This document shows positions 43,837 through 52,639 of a DNA stretch of 64,000 bases, in pieces. The stretch spans positions 62,001-126,000 of the forward strand of contig JAUIGU010000007.1 in the NCBI GenBank assembly GCA_030432595.1. The letters run 5' to 3'. Under the pieces are notes generated by a model. That model was not told the DNA's origin, searched no databases, and worked only from the letters and a program-made list of their open reading frames with translations. A program made the translations under genes and the position numbers. The first letter of the stretch is position 1. Each line of letters begins with the position of its first letter. Source of the stretch: Phycisphaerae bacterium. GTDB lineage: Bacteria > Planctomycetota > Phycisphaerae > Phycisphaerales > Phycisphaeraceae.

Positions 43837-45105
43837 TCACGCGAACCCGCCGGGGCACGCAGCCGGCCAACGCTCGGCCAGCGCGAGCCACGCATCATCC
43901 CGGATCGCGGTGCGGATGTCCAACATGAGGCGCTGGTACAGCCGCTGGTTGTGCAGGCTGACCAGGATCGGCCCGAGCATCTCGTCCGCCATGAACAGGT
44001 GCCGCAGGTACGCCCGGGAGAACCCGCCCACGCAGGCCACGCAGTCGCAGCCGGCCTCGATGGGGGCCGGGTCGTCGCGGTGCGTCGCGTTTTTGAGACG
44101 GATCGACCCGTCGGGCAGGAACGCGAACCCGTTGCGGCCGTTGCGGCTGGGCAGGACGCAGTCGAACATGTCCACCCCGGCGCGGACGGCGGTCACGAGG
44201 TCCGCCGGGTAGCCCACGCCCATGAGGTAGCGCGGCCGGTCGTCTGGGAGCAACGGGGCCGTGTGCTCAACCACGGACTTGATTTCGTCGGGCCCCTCGC
44301 CGACCGCGACCCCGCCGATCGCGTAGCCCGGCAGGTCGTGGGCGCAGACCGCCTCGACGCAGGCCGTCCGCTGGTCCAGGTCCGTGCCGCCCTGCACGAT
44401 GCCGAACAGGGCCTGGTCGGCGTCGCGCCCAGAGCCGCGGTGGTATTTCACGCAGGCGTCGAGCCAGCGCAGCGTGCGCTCGTTCGCGACCTTGACGCGC
44501 TCGCGGTACGCCACGGAGTCCGGCCCCGCGTTCTCATGCGAGGCTTCGTTCGTCGTCTTAAGCCCCGCATGTAAATGCGGGGCCCGCGTCGATACGTTGC
44601 TGCCAAACTGTTTCGCGCGCTGCTGCTGGTGGTCGTTGAGCGTCGCGGCCGGCGGGCAGTCATCAAACGCCATGATGATGTCGCTGCCCAGCTCGTGTTG
44701 CACCTGCATCGAGCGCTGCGGCGTCAGCTCGATGGTCGATCCGTCGAGGTGGCTCTTGAACGACACGCCGTCGTCGTTGATGCGGTTGATGTCGCCCAGC
44801 GAGAACACCTGAAACCCGCCCGAGTCGGTCAGGATCGGTTTGTCCCACCGCATGAACACGTGCAGCCCGCCCAGCTCGGCGATGAGTTCACTGCCGGGCC
44901 GAAGCATGAGGTGGTAGGTGTTCCCCAGCAGGATTTGCGCCCCCGTGTCCGCGACCTGGCCGGGCAGCAACCCCTTCACCGTCGCCTGCGTCCCGACCGG
45001 CATGAACGCGGGCGTCTCGAAGCTGCCGTGCGGCGTGTGGACGGTGCCGAGGCGGGCGTTGGAGCAGGCGTCGGTTTTCAGGAGCTTGTACGTCAGCGCA
45101 GGCAT
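43837..45105 (-). CDS. tgt: tRNA-guanine transglycosylase
   Basis: A 422-residue enzyme that exchanges guanine-34 for preQ1 in queuosine biosynthesis. Motifs: TDSGGFQVFSL, AFDDCPP, the nucleophile region DMFDCVLPSRNGRNG, and the zinc site CDCVACVGGFSRAYLRHLF with a later LHN. About 40 residues longer than typical bacterial Tgt: the extra loop (about 163-199) follows AFDDCPPAATLND and precedes YRERVKVANERTLRWLD. Much of it is encoded by two palindromic units. The frame is intact, so the protein is probably functional, with a surface loop. ATG 45105 begins the conserved strand. Confidence 0.93.
   Translation of the reverse strand: MPALTYKLLKTDACSNARLGTVHTPHGSFETPAFMPVGTQATVKGLLPGQVADTGAQILLGNTYHLMLRPGSELIAELGGLHVFMRWDKPILTDSGGFQVFSLGDINRINDDGVSFKSHLDGSTIELTPQRSMQVQHELGSDIIMAFDDCPPAATLNDHQQQRAKQFGSNVSTRAPHLHAGLKTTNEASHENAGPDSVAYRERVKVANERTLRWLDACVKYHRGSGRDADQALFGIVQGGTDLDQRTACVEAVCAHDLPGYAIGGVAVGEGPDEIKSVVEHTAPLLPDDRPRYLMGVGYPADLVTAVRAGVDMFDCVLPSRNGRNGFAFLPDGSIRLKNATHRDDPAPIEAGCDCVACVGGFSRAYLRHLFMADEMLGPILVSLHNQRLYQRLMLDIRTAIRDDAWLALAERWPAACPGGFA
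44523..44583. repeat. Two related 22-bp palindromic units inside tgt
   Basis: Unit A (44562-44583): GCCCCGCAT, loop GTAA, ATGCGGGGC, a perfect 9-bp stem. Unit B (44523-44544): GCCCCGCGT, loop TCTC, ATGCGAGGC, same 9-4-9 layout with two stem mismatches. Starts are 39 bases apart, i.e. 13 codons, so the frame is kept. They encode the middle of the extra Tgt loop. Unit layout resembles short palindromic repeats that invade genes, such as REP or Rickettsia palindromic elements. Confidence 0.8.
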
Positions 45106-45126
45106 AAAAGCAGTAGAACAGAAAAC

Positions 45127-45199
45127 CAGTAGAGCAGTAAATCAAGACATCAGCTTTTCTTGCTGATCTGCTGCTCTACTGCTTTCTTGATTTGCTGCT
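45127..45199. repeat. Nested imperfect inverted repeats between tgt and the rhomboid gene
   Basis: CAGTAGAGCAG at 45127-45137 is exactly inverted at 45171-45181 (CTGCTCTACTG). AGCAGTAAATCAAGA at 45134-45148 is inverted at 45185-45199 with one mismatch. The arms overlap, so alternative hairpins are possible. AT-richer than the surroundings, 22 bases upstream of the tgt start and just after the rhomboid stop. Confidence 0.65.
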
Positions 45200-45205
45200 T
45201 TACCC

Positions 45206-46123
45206 CTACCCCGCCTGCCGCTTCTGATCCGTGTCCCGGCTGAGCGTCTTCTTTTCCTTCGCGGTCAGCGACTGCAGGCCGTGTTGCTGGACCTTCGCCA
45301 GGATGCGGTCGACCTCGGCGGCGTGGTTCTGGTCGGCTTTGACCCGCTTCTCGTAACGCCCCTTCGTCCAGCCGTCCTGGATCGCCTGCGGGTTCATGCG
45401 GTCGGCGAAGTTGAGCCAGCCCGGCTGCTTGATCAGCACGAACCCCAGCAGCGCCCCGCCGAGGTGCGCGGCTTCGCCGCCAGCGTTGGGTGTGCCGGCC
45501 AGCAGCGAGAAGAACGAGATCGCCAGAAACAACACCGCCATCGTCCGCAGCGTCATCGGGATCGGCGGGAACAACAACTGCACCCGGTGGTGGGGAAACA
45601 GCGTGGCCGCCCCGACCAGGATCCCGAAGACCGCCCCCGACGCACCGATCAGCGCCGTCCCCGCACCGATGTAGAGCAGCCCCGGCACGTAGAACAACGC
45701 GGTCATCACCAAAGCGCCGCACGCGCCGCACAACAGGTAGAACGCCAGGAACCGTTTGCTGCCCCACCACGATTCGAGCATCGGTCCGAAGAAATAAAGC
45801 CCGATCAGGTTAAACAACAGGTGGAAGAGCCCGCCGTGCAGGAACTGGTACGTGAAGAACCGCCAGAACTGAAACCCGTAGATGCCCTGCTCGACGTTGA
45901 AGTTGCCCCAGTAGAAAGGCGACGCCCAGCCGGGCACGCGGGCACCGGTGGTCAGGATGAAGTCGATGATCGAAACGGCGAAGTTGACCAGCAACAGAAT
46001 GTTGACCATCGACCAGCCGCGGAACCCCGCCCCGCCGATGCGAAAGCCGCCGCCACCACCGTCGCCGCCGCAGCTGTAACGCCGGCTCTCTTCACGCAGG
46101 TAGTCCCGATTCTCAAACGCCAT
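45206..46123 (-). CDS. Rhomboid family intramembrane serine protease
   Basis: A 305-residue protease with six or so helices. Catalytic dyad: Ser162 in GASGAVFG and His219 in GGEAAHLGGALLG; oxyanion and structural residues in HGGLFHLLFN (His96, His101, Asn105), the family pattern. A Gly-rich loop (about residues 17-35) precedes the first helix. The last 70 residues are a charged cytosolic tail. It would cleave single-span membrane proteins. Its 5' end overlaps the Nudix gene by 11 bases. Confidence 0.93.
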   Translation of the reverse strand: MAFENRDYLREESRRYSCGGDGGGGGFRIGGAGFRGWSMVNILLLVNFAVSIIDFILTTGARVPGWASPFYWGNFNVEQGIYGFQFWRFFTYQFLHGGLFHLLFNLIGLYFFGPMLESWWGSKRFLAFYLLCGACGALVMTALFYVPGLLYIGAGTALIGASGAVFGILVGAATLFPHHRVQLLFPPIPMTLRTMAVLFLAISFFSLLAGTPNAGGEAAHLGGALLGFVLIKQPGWLNFADRMNPQAIQDGWTKGRYEKRVKADQNHAAEVDRILAKVQQHGLQSLTAKEKKTLSRDTDQKRQAG

Positions 46124-46703
46124 GCCGCTGGTCTCCGAAGCCGAACGCCGCGTACCACATCAGGGCCGCGAGGGTCTTCGCGTCGCCCATCTGGCCGTCC
46201 TTCACCATCTGCATCGTCTGATCCCAGCTACGGACTTCAGGCACGATCCGTTCGGTTTCGTCCAGCGACTGCTGCGTCTGCGTCAGGCCTGTCGCCACGA
46301 ACGCGTGCATCCGCTCGGTCGTGAAGCCCGGCGACGCCCAGAACGCCGTCATCGGCTCGATCCGCGACGCCCGATAGCCGGTCTCTTCCTCCAACTCCCG
46401 GCCCGCACAATCCGCAGGGTCCTCACCATCCTCCAGCGTGCCCGCGGGAAGCTCCCACAACGTCTGCTTGACCGCGAACCGCTCGTTGCGGATCAGCACC
46501 ACCCCCGGAAGCTGAGATGGATTCAGGCCTTCGGCCGCGGGGTCGCCCGGCTGGATCAGCGGCAGGATCACCACGGCGTCGGCGACCTCGGCGATCTCCC
46601 GCCGCAGCGTGCCGCCGCCCCGCTTTGGCAGCGGCTTAACCCGGAGGTTGACGCGGACGCCCTCGTGGATCAGTTCGGTGTCCGGATGCAGGCCGTACGA
46701 CAT
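46113..46703 (-). CDS. Nudix hydrolase, ADP-ribose pyrophosphatase-like
   Basis: A 196-residue enzyme with a complete Nudix box at residues 88-110: GTLEDGEDPADCAGRELEEETGY fits G-x5-E-x7-R-E-U-x-E-E-x-G-U. The preceding WELPAG and following SPGFTTERMHAFVA match the ADP-ribose/NudF-like group, which hydrolyses ADP-sugars. Overlaps the rhomboid gene by 11 bases, so likely co-expressed. Confidence 0.92.
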   Translation of the reverse strand: MSYGLHPDTELIHEGVRVNLRVKPLPKRGGGTLRREIAEVADAVVILPLIQPGDPAAEGLNPSQLPGVVLIRNERFAVKQTLWELPAGTLEDGEDPADCAGRELEEETGYRASRIEPMTAFWASPGFTTERMHAFVATGLTQTQQSLDETERIVPEVRSWDQTMQMVKDGQMGDAKTLAALMWYAAFGFGDQRHGV

Positions 46704-46726
46704 GCCCGCATCCTAGCCCGCCGAAC

Positions 46727-48925
46727 TCAGACCAACCGGCGACGCGTCATCCCTAGCAGTGCAAACACCAGAAGCCCCGCCGCCGGCTCGGGCACGCTCG
46801 ACGCACCGAAGTCCGGCGCCGACGTGTCGCCCCAGTTGCTCAGCACCAGATCCAACTCGGTCTGCTCAACCTGACCGCCGATGTCGCCGCCGGGCAGGCC
46901 CGCGAAGTTGACCCAGCCGGTCACGTCGGAGATGTCGGTGTCGCCCCAGTTGGAGAGGACGAAGTCCAGGTCGCCCTGCTCGACCTGGCCGGAGTTGTTG
47001 TAGTCGCCTTCCACCGCGGCCGCGGACGACAGCGCACCGACGGCGAAGAGCGAGGCGTGGTTGAGCACCGCCCAGACGTGGTCGTTGGTGGTGTCCAGAC
47101 CGTAGGTTCCCAGGTCGCCGCTCCCTAGCGTGCCGCCGTTGAGGAAGTCCTCGTAGGAACCGTCGAAGAAGGTCGGGGTGCCGCCGGCGTTGCCGTCCAC
47201 GGCGTTGACCCACTCCTGCCCGGTGGTGTCGAACCAGAGCAGCATCAGGTCGTCCTCGGTCGCGCCGCCGGGCACGGACCCGGGGGCGTAGGTCAGTTGC
47301 AGGACGAACGTGTCATCGACCGAGGCGCTGAAGACCAGGTCCACCGGCACGCCGACGAGGTCGGCGCTGCTGCCGGGGTCGGGGTTGCTGGAGAGCTGCA
47401 GGGAGACCTGCTGGTTCTTGGAGCTGGTGCCGTCGATCAACGTGGCGGCGACGTCGAAGTTGTTGACGCCGATGCGCTCGTTGAAGGACCCGCCGGGCGA
47501 GAAGTTCCCGAAGTCAGTGCTGGCGTTGACGTGGGTGTAGGTCAGGTTCCAGACCTGGTTGGGGACGGACTCGTCCTTGTTGTCCAGGAAGACTTCGAGG
47601 TCGACGAACTCGTTGATGACGTAGGCGGCCTGCTCAAACGAGGCGATATGGAGCCCGGTGTGCGTGCCCGAGAGCTGGCCAAACCGTTTGAAGACGACGT
47701 TGGCGGTGATGGTGTCGCCGTCGAGCAGGCGGGTGTCGGCGGCCCAGGCGCTGACCTCGAACGGCCCGGAGGTGGTCGCGCCACCGGTGGCCTTGACCGC
47801 GGCACGGAACCCGTTGGCGGGGGCGGCGGCGTTGCTGAGCGTCACGTCTTCGAAGTTGTTGACATCGACGCTGGCGAAGTTGCCGGAGAGCAGTTCGGGC
47901 TCGAAGAGGTTGACGCGAAGGGTGGAGACGTTGTCGGGATCGCTCGGGTCGCCGTCGTTGATCAGGCGGACGTCGCTCTCGTAACTGCCGGTGGGCAGCG
48001 AGCGGTCGATGCTGGCGATATCGGGTTTGAACGTCGATTGGCCGGCCGCGATGAACTCGCCGTTGACCACGCTGGGGCCGGCGGTGAGGTCGCCGCCGGG
48101 CTCGATCTCGATCGAGAGGGTCGTGTCGGTTGCCGCGCCGTTAGTCACCTCGATCCCGCGGGTGTGCGTGCCGACGCCGCGGAGGCTGTTGCTGTTGAAG
48201 ATGGAGCCGGTGGCGTCGGTGCCCTGGTTCACGGAGATGTACAGCTCGTCGGGGCCGTTGCCCGTGCTGCCGTCCACCGAGAAGTTGTCGATCGCAAACT
48301 CGGCCGGTTCGAATGTGTTGTCCAGCGAGTACAGGTCGATGTAGATGTAATCGATGTCGATGAACTGCCCGCCGTCCAGATTTTCATAATCGTCAAACAA
48401 GAAAGACGTATCGAGGTAAACCGTCCCCGAGTAGCCGTCGAACCCGCCGAGCCCGGTGAAGACGTTGTCCAGGGTTTCGGAGTAGTAGGTGCCCCGACCC
48501 TCCGAGTCGTAGACCTCGACGTCGAGGTAGTCCTGCGAGTTGAACGGGGCACCGCCGATGGAGTTCGCGAAATTGAAACTGATGCTTTGGACGCCGCCGA
48601 TTCCATCCAGGTAGAAGTCCAGCGCGCCGCCGTTGGGGTTGCCCCAGAGCGCATCGCCGTCGATATCCGGCGAGTTGCTCGCGACCTGATACTGGCTGTC
48701 GAAGAAGATCTGGTTGCCGGTGTAGTTGTCGAGCGACACGCCGTCGGGCGTGCTGAAGTAGTCGCCGTCCAACATCCCGGTCGGCGACGCCGGCCAGTTG
48801 AACCCGTCGCCGGTGGGCCCGGAGGTGAAAGTGTAGATCTGGGCCGTCGCCGGCGAGCCGACCCAAGCCACCAAGCCTGCCAACGCAAGAACCGTCAGCG
48901 TCGAACGAAAGGTACGGGTTGCCAT
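46727..48925 (-). CDS. Large secreted PEP-CTERM protein with dockerin-like doublet
   Basis: A 732-residue protein from ATG 48925 (GGAG eight bases upstream). Signal peptide at 1-29 (VLALAGLVAWVGSPATAQ). Residues 30-230 resemble a DUF4465-like beta domain (SGTVYLDTSFLFDDYENL, FAIDNFSVDG), a weak call. The middle 400 residues are beta-rich without a domain I recognise. The end carries [22 protein letters not shown] and GQVEQTELDLVLSNWG, then SSVPEPAA, a hydrophobic stretch and RRR. This tail is nearly the same as that of the 14135-15181 protein, so the two are paralogues there. Likely exported and anchored by an exosortase encoded elsewhere. Confidence 0.82.
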   Translation of the reverse strand: MATRTFRSTLTVLALAGLVAWVGSPATAQIYTFTSGPTGDGFNWPASPTGMLDGDYFSTPDGVSLDNYTGNQIFFDSQYQVASNSPDIDGDALWGNPNGGALDFYLDGIGGVQSISFNFANSIGGAPFNSQDYLDVEVYDSEGRGTYYSETLDNVFTGLGGFDGYSGTVYLDTSFLFDDYENLDGGQFIDIDYIYIDLYSLDNTFEPAEFAIDNFSVDGSTGNGPDELYISVNQGTDATGSIFNSNSLRGVGTHTRGIEVTNGAATDTTLSIEIEPGGDLTAGPSVVNGEFIAAGQSTFKPDIASIDRSLPTGSYESDVRLINDGDPSDPDNVSTLRVNLFEPELLSGNFASVDVNNFEDVTLSNAAAPANGFRAAVKATGGATTSGPFEVSAWAADTRLLDGDTITANVVFKRFGQLSGTHTGLHIASFEQAAYVINEFVDLEVFLDNKDESVPNQVWNLTYTHVNASTDFGNFSPGGSFNERIGVNNFDVAATLIDGTSSKNQQVSLQLSSNPDPGSSADLVGVPVDLVFSASVDDTFVLQLTYAPGSVPGGATEDDLMLLWFDTTGQEWVNAVDGNAGGTPTFFDGSYEDFLNGGTLGSGDLGTYGLDTTNDHVWAVLNHASLFAVGALSSAAAVEGDYNNSGQVEQGDLDFVLSNWGDTDISDVTGWVNFAGLPGGDIGGQVEQTELDLVLSNWGDTSAPDFGASSVPEPAAGLLVFALLGMTRRRLV

Positions 48926-49149
48926 GTCTTCTTCTCCAGAAATGGGGAGCGGTCCCACGAATCCTGTTGAACCGAGAATCCACCGGATAGCGATAGCTTA
49001 CCCCGGATATCACCAAGCGCAAGCCCCGTTGCCGGCTTTTTCCTTCATCATCAGAGCACACACGCTCCCACGATCAGTGGATCAGCCGGCGCACAACTCC
49101 GACGACGCAAGTCTCCCAGGTTCACACCCGGTGCCCCGTGGCGTGTTGC

Positions 49150-51435
49150 TCACCACGGCACGCGTAAAGCCAGCGTGAACTGCTGGTCGGTCTGGTCGCT
49201 GCCGACGCGGGCGTCGTAGTCGAACCTTAGGGAAAACCGCCGGTTGAAGTCTGCGGTCAAACCCACGCCCAGCAAGGCCGCGTCGGCGTCGGCCTCGGCA
49301 CCGGTGATCCGGACCGGGGCCCCCACGCCGGCGGCCAGGAAGCGCGCGTCGAACTGGGCCTCGTGGTCCAGCCACTCGTGCTGCCAGCCGCCGCGCACCT
49401 CCGGCGTCAGCAGCGTCGAGTCCATCTGGAACGTCTTGAACAGCCGCGCCCCCAGCGTGGTGTAGAGCGCCTCGTAGCTGCCCTCGGACACGAACAGGTT
49501 CAGTGCCCCGGCGCCGGTCTCGGAATAACCGTCCGTCCGGCTGCGGAAGTACTCGATCGTGCCGAACGGCTCGAGCTTGAAGTCGCCGTCGAGGTCGAAG
49601 CGGTACGTCGCGGTGCCGTCGATGGAGAACGTGCCGCCGTCGAAGTCCGCCGACGCGACGCGGTCCGGCAGCGTCCCGACCGAGACGACGCGGCTGGTGT
49701 CGTAGCTGTCGAACGCGTAGCCGATGCTTGCGTTGAACCGCCACTGATCCACGAGCCAGGCGGTGTAGGCCGCGATGTTCAGGGTGTCGATGTCGCCGTC
49801 GGCGCTGAAGTCGTCGACGTCGTAAGAGCCCGTGGTGTAGCCGGCACTGACACCGAACAGCCAATCGCCGCTGAGCAGGAAGTCGAACCCGCCGACCAGG
49901 CCGTAGTAGTCGTAATCCACGCCCGCGGACGAGCCGTCGCCGTCCACGTCGCCCTCGCCGCCGAGAACATCGACCCAGAACCCAGGGGCGAAGGTGTCGA
50001 ACGCGTTGGGTTGCCCCGGCTGGCTGAGCGCCGCCGCGGACAGCAGCGACAGGTCGTGCGTCAGCCCGCCGTAGGACGCGAGCTGCGGCGTGGGCAGCAC
50101 GTCACCCTGCGCCATCACGACGTGCATCATCCGGCTGCGGCGTTCCAGCCCGCGCCCGAAGCCCCGGCTGGCCTGCGTGGCGACCCGGGCCGGCGCGGTC
50201 TGGGACTCGCCGGACATCGATGTGAACGCGGCGCGGAGGTCGTCGTCGCTCAACGTGTTCAGCTCGCCGTCGATGAACAACGCGTCGGTGCCGGTCCCCG
50301 CCGCGGCCCCCGCGACCTCCCAGATGAACGCGACGTTGCGCTGGTTGCCCGTCTCGGCGACGCCGGAAAACCCGGTGCCGTTGCGGGTCAGCGTGACGGT
50401 GATGTTGTTGGGGTCGCTGGTGTCGAGCGTCGCGTCCAGGAATGGGAAGTCGTTGGTGACGGTCGCGAAGTTGGCACCGTTGTTGATGGTGCCGCCGGCG
50501 GTGACCACGGTGAACGAGACCTGGTTGGGGAAGACCTCGAGCGTCTCGGTGACGGCGAGGTTGGCCCCAGCGGCGACGTTGACGTCGCCGTTGACCACGA
50601 TGGTGCCGGCGCTGCCGCGCGGGTCGACCGTGACGTCCGTGGTCGAGCCGGCGTTGGCGTTGTAGTTGCCGGTGATGCTGAACGGGAAGAAGGAGCGGGT
50701 CGAGGCGATGGTCCCGCTGTTGTTGACGTTGCCGTCGAGCGTGCCGAACGCGTTTTCGAGCGAGCCGCCCGCAGCGATGGTCGTGTTCGCCTCGATCACG
50801 CCGGAGAAAAACTGACCCGAAGCGTTGGTGAGGATGCGGAAGCCGTTGTCAAACTCGGCAAACCCATCGACCAGCCACACGGCGTCGCCTTGGATGCGTA
50901 GCTCCTCGACGTTGCCGATGAGGTTGAGCGAGAGGAAGGCGTCGTCGTCCGGGTCCGTGCCGTCGAGCACGAGCACGTCGTCGCCGAAGCCGAGATTGAT
51001 GATGCTCTGCAGGTCGGCCTGAAATTCGCTGCGGGCAAAGACACTGTCGGACAGCAGCACGACCTGGTCATCGCCGCCGGTGATGGCGCTGCCGCTGAGC
51101 GTGATGTTGCCGAAGAGGTTGTTGATGTTGCGGAAGCTGATGGAGTTCGGGCCGGTGCCGACGGACGTATCGAACTCGATGTTGCCCCGGATCAAGCCGT
51201 TGTTCACCAGCGTCACGTCGCCGCGGTAAAGCACGAACGGGCGGATGACGCCGGTGGGGTCGATGGTGACGTCCGTGTTGTCGATGACCCCGCCGTCATC
51301 GATCGTGGTGGTGACTGTGGTCGGGGTGTTGATCACCGTCTGCGCGTCCACCGGAACCGTGAAACTCGCGGCGAACGCCGACACCCCGGCGGAAACGACG
51401 AAGGTGCGGGGATTCGGCTTAGACAAGCGTGGCAT
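49150..51435 (-). CDS. Type V autotransporter with outer-membrane beta-barrel
   Basis: A 761-residue protein. Signal peptide at 1-31 (VSAGVSAFAASFTVPVDA). The passenger (about 32-455) has repeating beta-helix-like strands rich in Asn, Gly, Thr and Asp (IDDGGVIDNTDVTIDP, NNGLIRGNIEF, GNITLSGSAITGG). The barrel (about 480-761) alternates polar and aromatic residues, with FWVDVLGGEG at its start, repeated Y-x-Y strands and a terminal aromatic: the last residue is Trp (ALRVPW), the signal recognised by the BAM complex. Implies surface display of the passenger. Function unknown. Confidence 0.85.
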   Translation of the reverse strand: MPRLSKPNPRTFVVSAGVSAFAASFTVPVDAQTVINTPTTVTTTIDDGGVIDNTDVTIDPTGVIRPFVLYRGDVTLVNNGLIRGNIEFDTSVGTGPNSISFRNINNLFGNITLSGSAITGGDDQVVLLSDSVFARSEFQADLQSIINLGFGDDVLVLDGTDPDDDAFLSLNLIGNVEELRIQGDAVWLVDGFAEFDNGFRILTNASGQFFSGVIEANTTIAAGGSLENAFGTLDGNVNNSGTIASTRSFFPFSITGNYNANAGSTTDVTVDPRGSAGTIVVNGDVNVAAGANLAVTETLEVFPNQVSFTVVTAGGTINNGANFATVTNDFPFLDATLDTSDPNNITVTLTRNGTGFSGVAETGNQRNVAFIWEVAGAAAGTGTDALFIDGELNTLSDDDLRAAFTSMSGESQTAPARVATQASRGFGRGLERRSRMMHVVMAQGDVLPTPQLASYGGLTHDLSLLSAAALSQPGQPNAFDTFAPGFWVDVLGGEGDVDGDGSSAGVDYDYYGLVGGFDFLLSGDWLFGVSAGYTTGSYDVDDFSADGDIDTLNIAAYTAWLVDQWRFNASIGYAFDSYDTSRVVSVGTLPDRVASADFDGGTFSIDGTATYRFDLDGDFKLEPFGTIEYFRSRTDGYSETGAGALNLFVSEGSYEALYTTLGARLFKTFQMDSTLLTPEVRGGWQHEWLDHEAQFDARFLAAGVGAPVRITGAEADADAALLGVGLTADFNRRFSLRFDYDARVGSDQTDQQFTLALRVPW

Positions 51436-51510
51436 GGCGTGGTTCTCGAAAGCGTTGGAGGGGGGCCCGGACCGAGCCCCACATCCTAACCGCTCCCAAC
51501 GCCCCTTGAC

Positions 51511-52587
51511 TTATGCGGACGCAAGACTCGGCGGGACATATGTGCTCCGCACGCTGCCGCCGGGGGCCGTGCTGCTCTTGTGATCGCACGGGTGGGCCTC
51601 ACCGCCCAGACCGAAGTCGTCGGCGTAGAGTTCGCGGACCGCGTTCAGCACGTCGTCCGGCAGCGGCCGGCCGTCGCACGCCGCGGCGTAGTCCCGCAGG
51701 TCCTCGGCGTTGACGATGTTGGGCTCGATGCTGCACACCGCCGGCTGGCACGCCAGCCAACGCATCGCGAACTGACGCACGCTCATGCCCATCGGCTCGG
51801 CGAAGCGCTCGCGGACGATGCGGTTCTTCTGCAGCCCGTACACCAGCCACGCCCGGTCGCGGTACTTGCGGTGGTCGTGCGCGGCGAACTTGTGGTCCGG
51901 CGAGGAGAACTCCTCGTCGAGCATGCCCGAGTTGGTCGGCACGCGCACCAAGACGCCGCCGCGACCCAGCCGCTCCGCCGTCTCGCCGAACTCCCGGCCG
52001 GGGTCGTGCTCGTACAGGTTGTAGACCGTCTGCACCGTCGCCGCGCCGTGCTCAAGGAACGCCGCGTGCCCCTCCTCGCGCCAGCCGATCGCCGGGCCCA
52101 GCGCGACGCCCCAGTGTCGAATCTTCCCCTCGTCTTTCAAGGCCTCGAGCGTGGCGAACACGTCGTCGGCAAACTGCGGCAGCTTGATGTTGTGCGCCTG
52201 ATAAAGGTCGATCACGTCCACGCCCATCCGCCGCAGCGACTGCTCCAGCTCGAAGCGGATGGCTTGGGGCGAGAAGTCCTGCTTGCGTTCGCGGTGGCCG
52301 CCCTCTTCGCCGGGGTCGGAATAGAAGTCGTAGCCGAACTTCGTCGACAGCACGATGTTGTCCCGGCCGGCGTACGCGAGCGTGGCCTTCATCAACGCCT
52401 CGGCCCGGCCGTTGCCGTACGCGGGCGCGGTGTCGAAGAAGTTGCAGCCCAGATCGACGGCCTCGTTCTGCAGCGCAACCGCCTGCTCGTCGGTGAAGTC
52501 GCCCCACCAGTTCGTGCCGAACGTGAAGTTGCCGAAGCCGAACAGCGAGACGCTGAGGTCGGTGCCGGGGATATTTCGGAGTTTCAT
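51511..52587 (-). CDS. Aldo/keto reductase family oxidoreductase
   Basis: A 358-residue NAD(P)H-dependent TIM-barrel. Motifs: SLFGFGNFTFG near the N-terminus, NFFDTAPAYGNGRAEALM with the catalytic Asp and Tyr, LSTKFGYDF (Lys), IDLYQAHNIKLP (His) and the cofactor site SIEPNIVNAEDL. It would reduce a carbonyl or oxidise an alcohol; the substrate is unclear, and the sequence also resembles aldo/keto reductases of the sugar-dehydrogenase-like subgroup. ATG 52587 preferred over GTG 52593. A small gap of 52 bases separates it from the TPR gene upstream. Confidence 0.92.
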   Translation of the reverse strand: MKLRNIPGTDLSVSLFGFGNFTFGTNWWGDFTDEQAVALQNEAVDLGCNFFDTAPAYGNGRAEALMKATLAYAGRDNIVLSTKFGYDFYSDPGEEGGHRERKQDFSPQAIRFELEQSLRRMGVDVIDLYQAHNIKLPQFADDVFATLEALKDEGKIRHWGVALGPAIGWREEGHAAFLEHGAATVQTVYNLYEHDPGREFGETAERLGRGGVLVRVPTNSGMLDEEFSSPDHKFAAHDHRKYRDRAWLVYGLQKNRIVRERFAEPMGMSVRQFAMRWLACQPAVCSIEPNIVNAEDLRDYAAACDGRPLPDDVLNAVRELYADDFGLGGEAHPCDHKSSTAPGGSVRSTYVPPSLASA

Positions 52588-52639
52588 GTCCACATTTTTG
52601 GCCGCCCGCCGACGCGCGTCAAATCACCGGGCGTGTGGC

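Noticed and set aside
44523-44583. Start of a CRISPR array
   Set aside because: Only two imperfect units, inside a coding region, with palindromic structure and a 17-base gap; no spacers or cas genes.
47297-48970. Plus-strand frame of 557 codons opposite the PEP-CTERM protein
   Set aside because: Valine/Asp/Gly-rich shadow of a minus-strand gene with signal peptide and sorting tail.
48926-49149. Terminator and promoter between the PEP-CTERM and autotransporter genes
   Set aside because: A weak CCGTGG/CCACGG stem lacks a T-tract, and the TTGCGC-16-TAAGCT pair is too far from consensus to list.
49363-50901. Plus-strand frame opposite the autotransporter
   Set aside because: The sense gene has a signal peptide and terminal Trp barrel; the shadow has no features.
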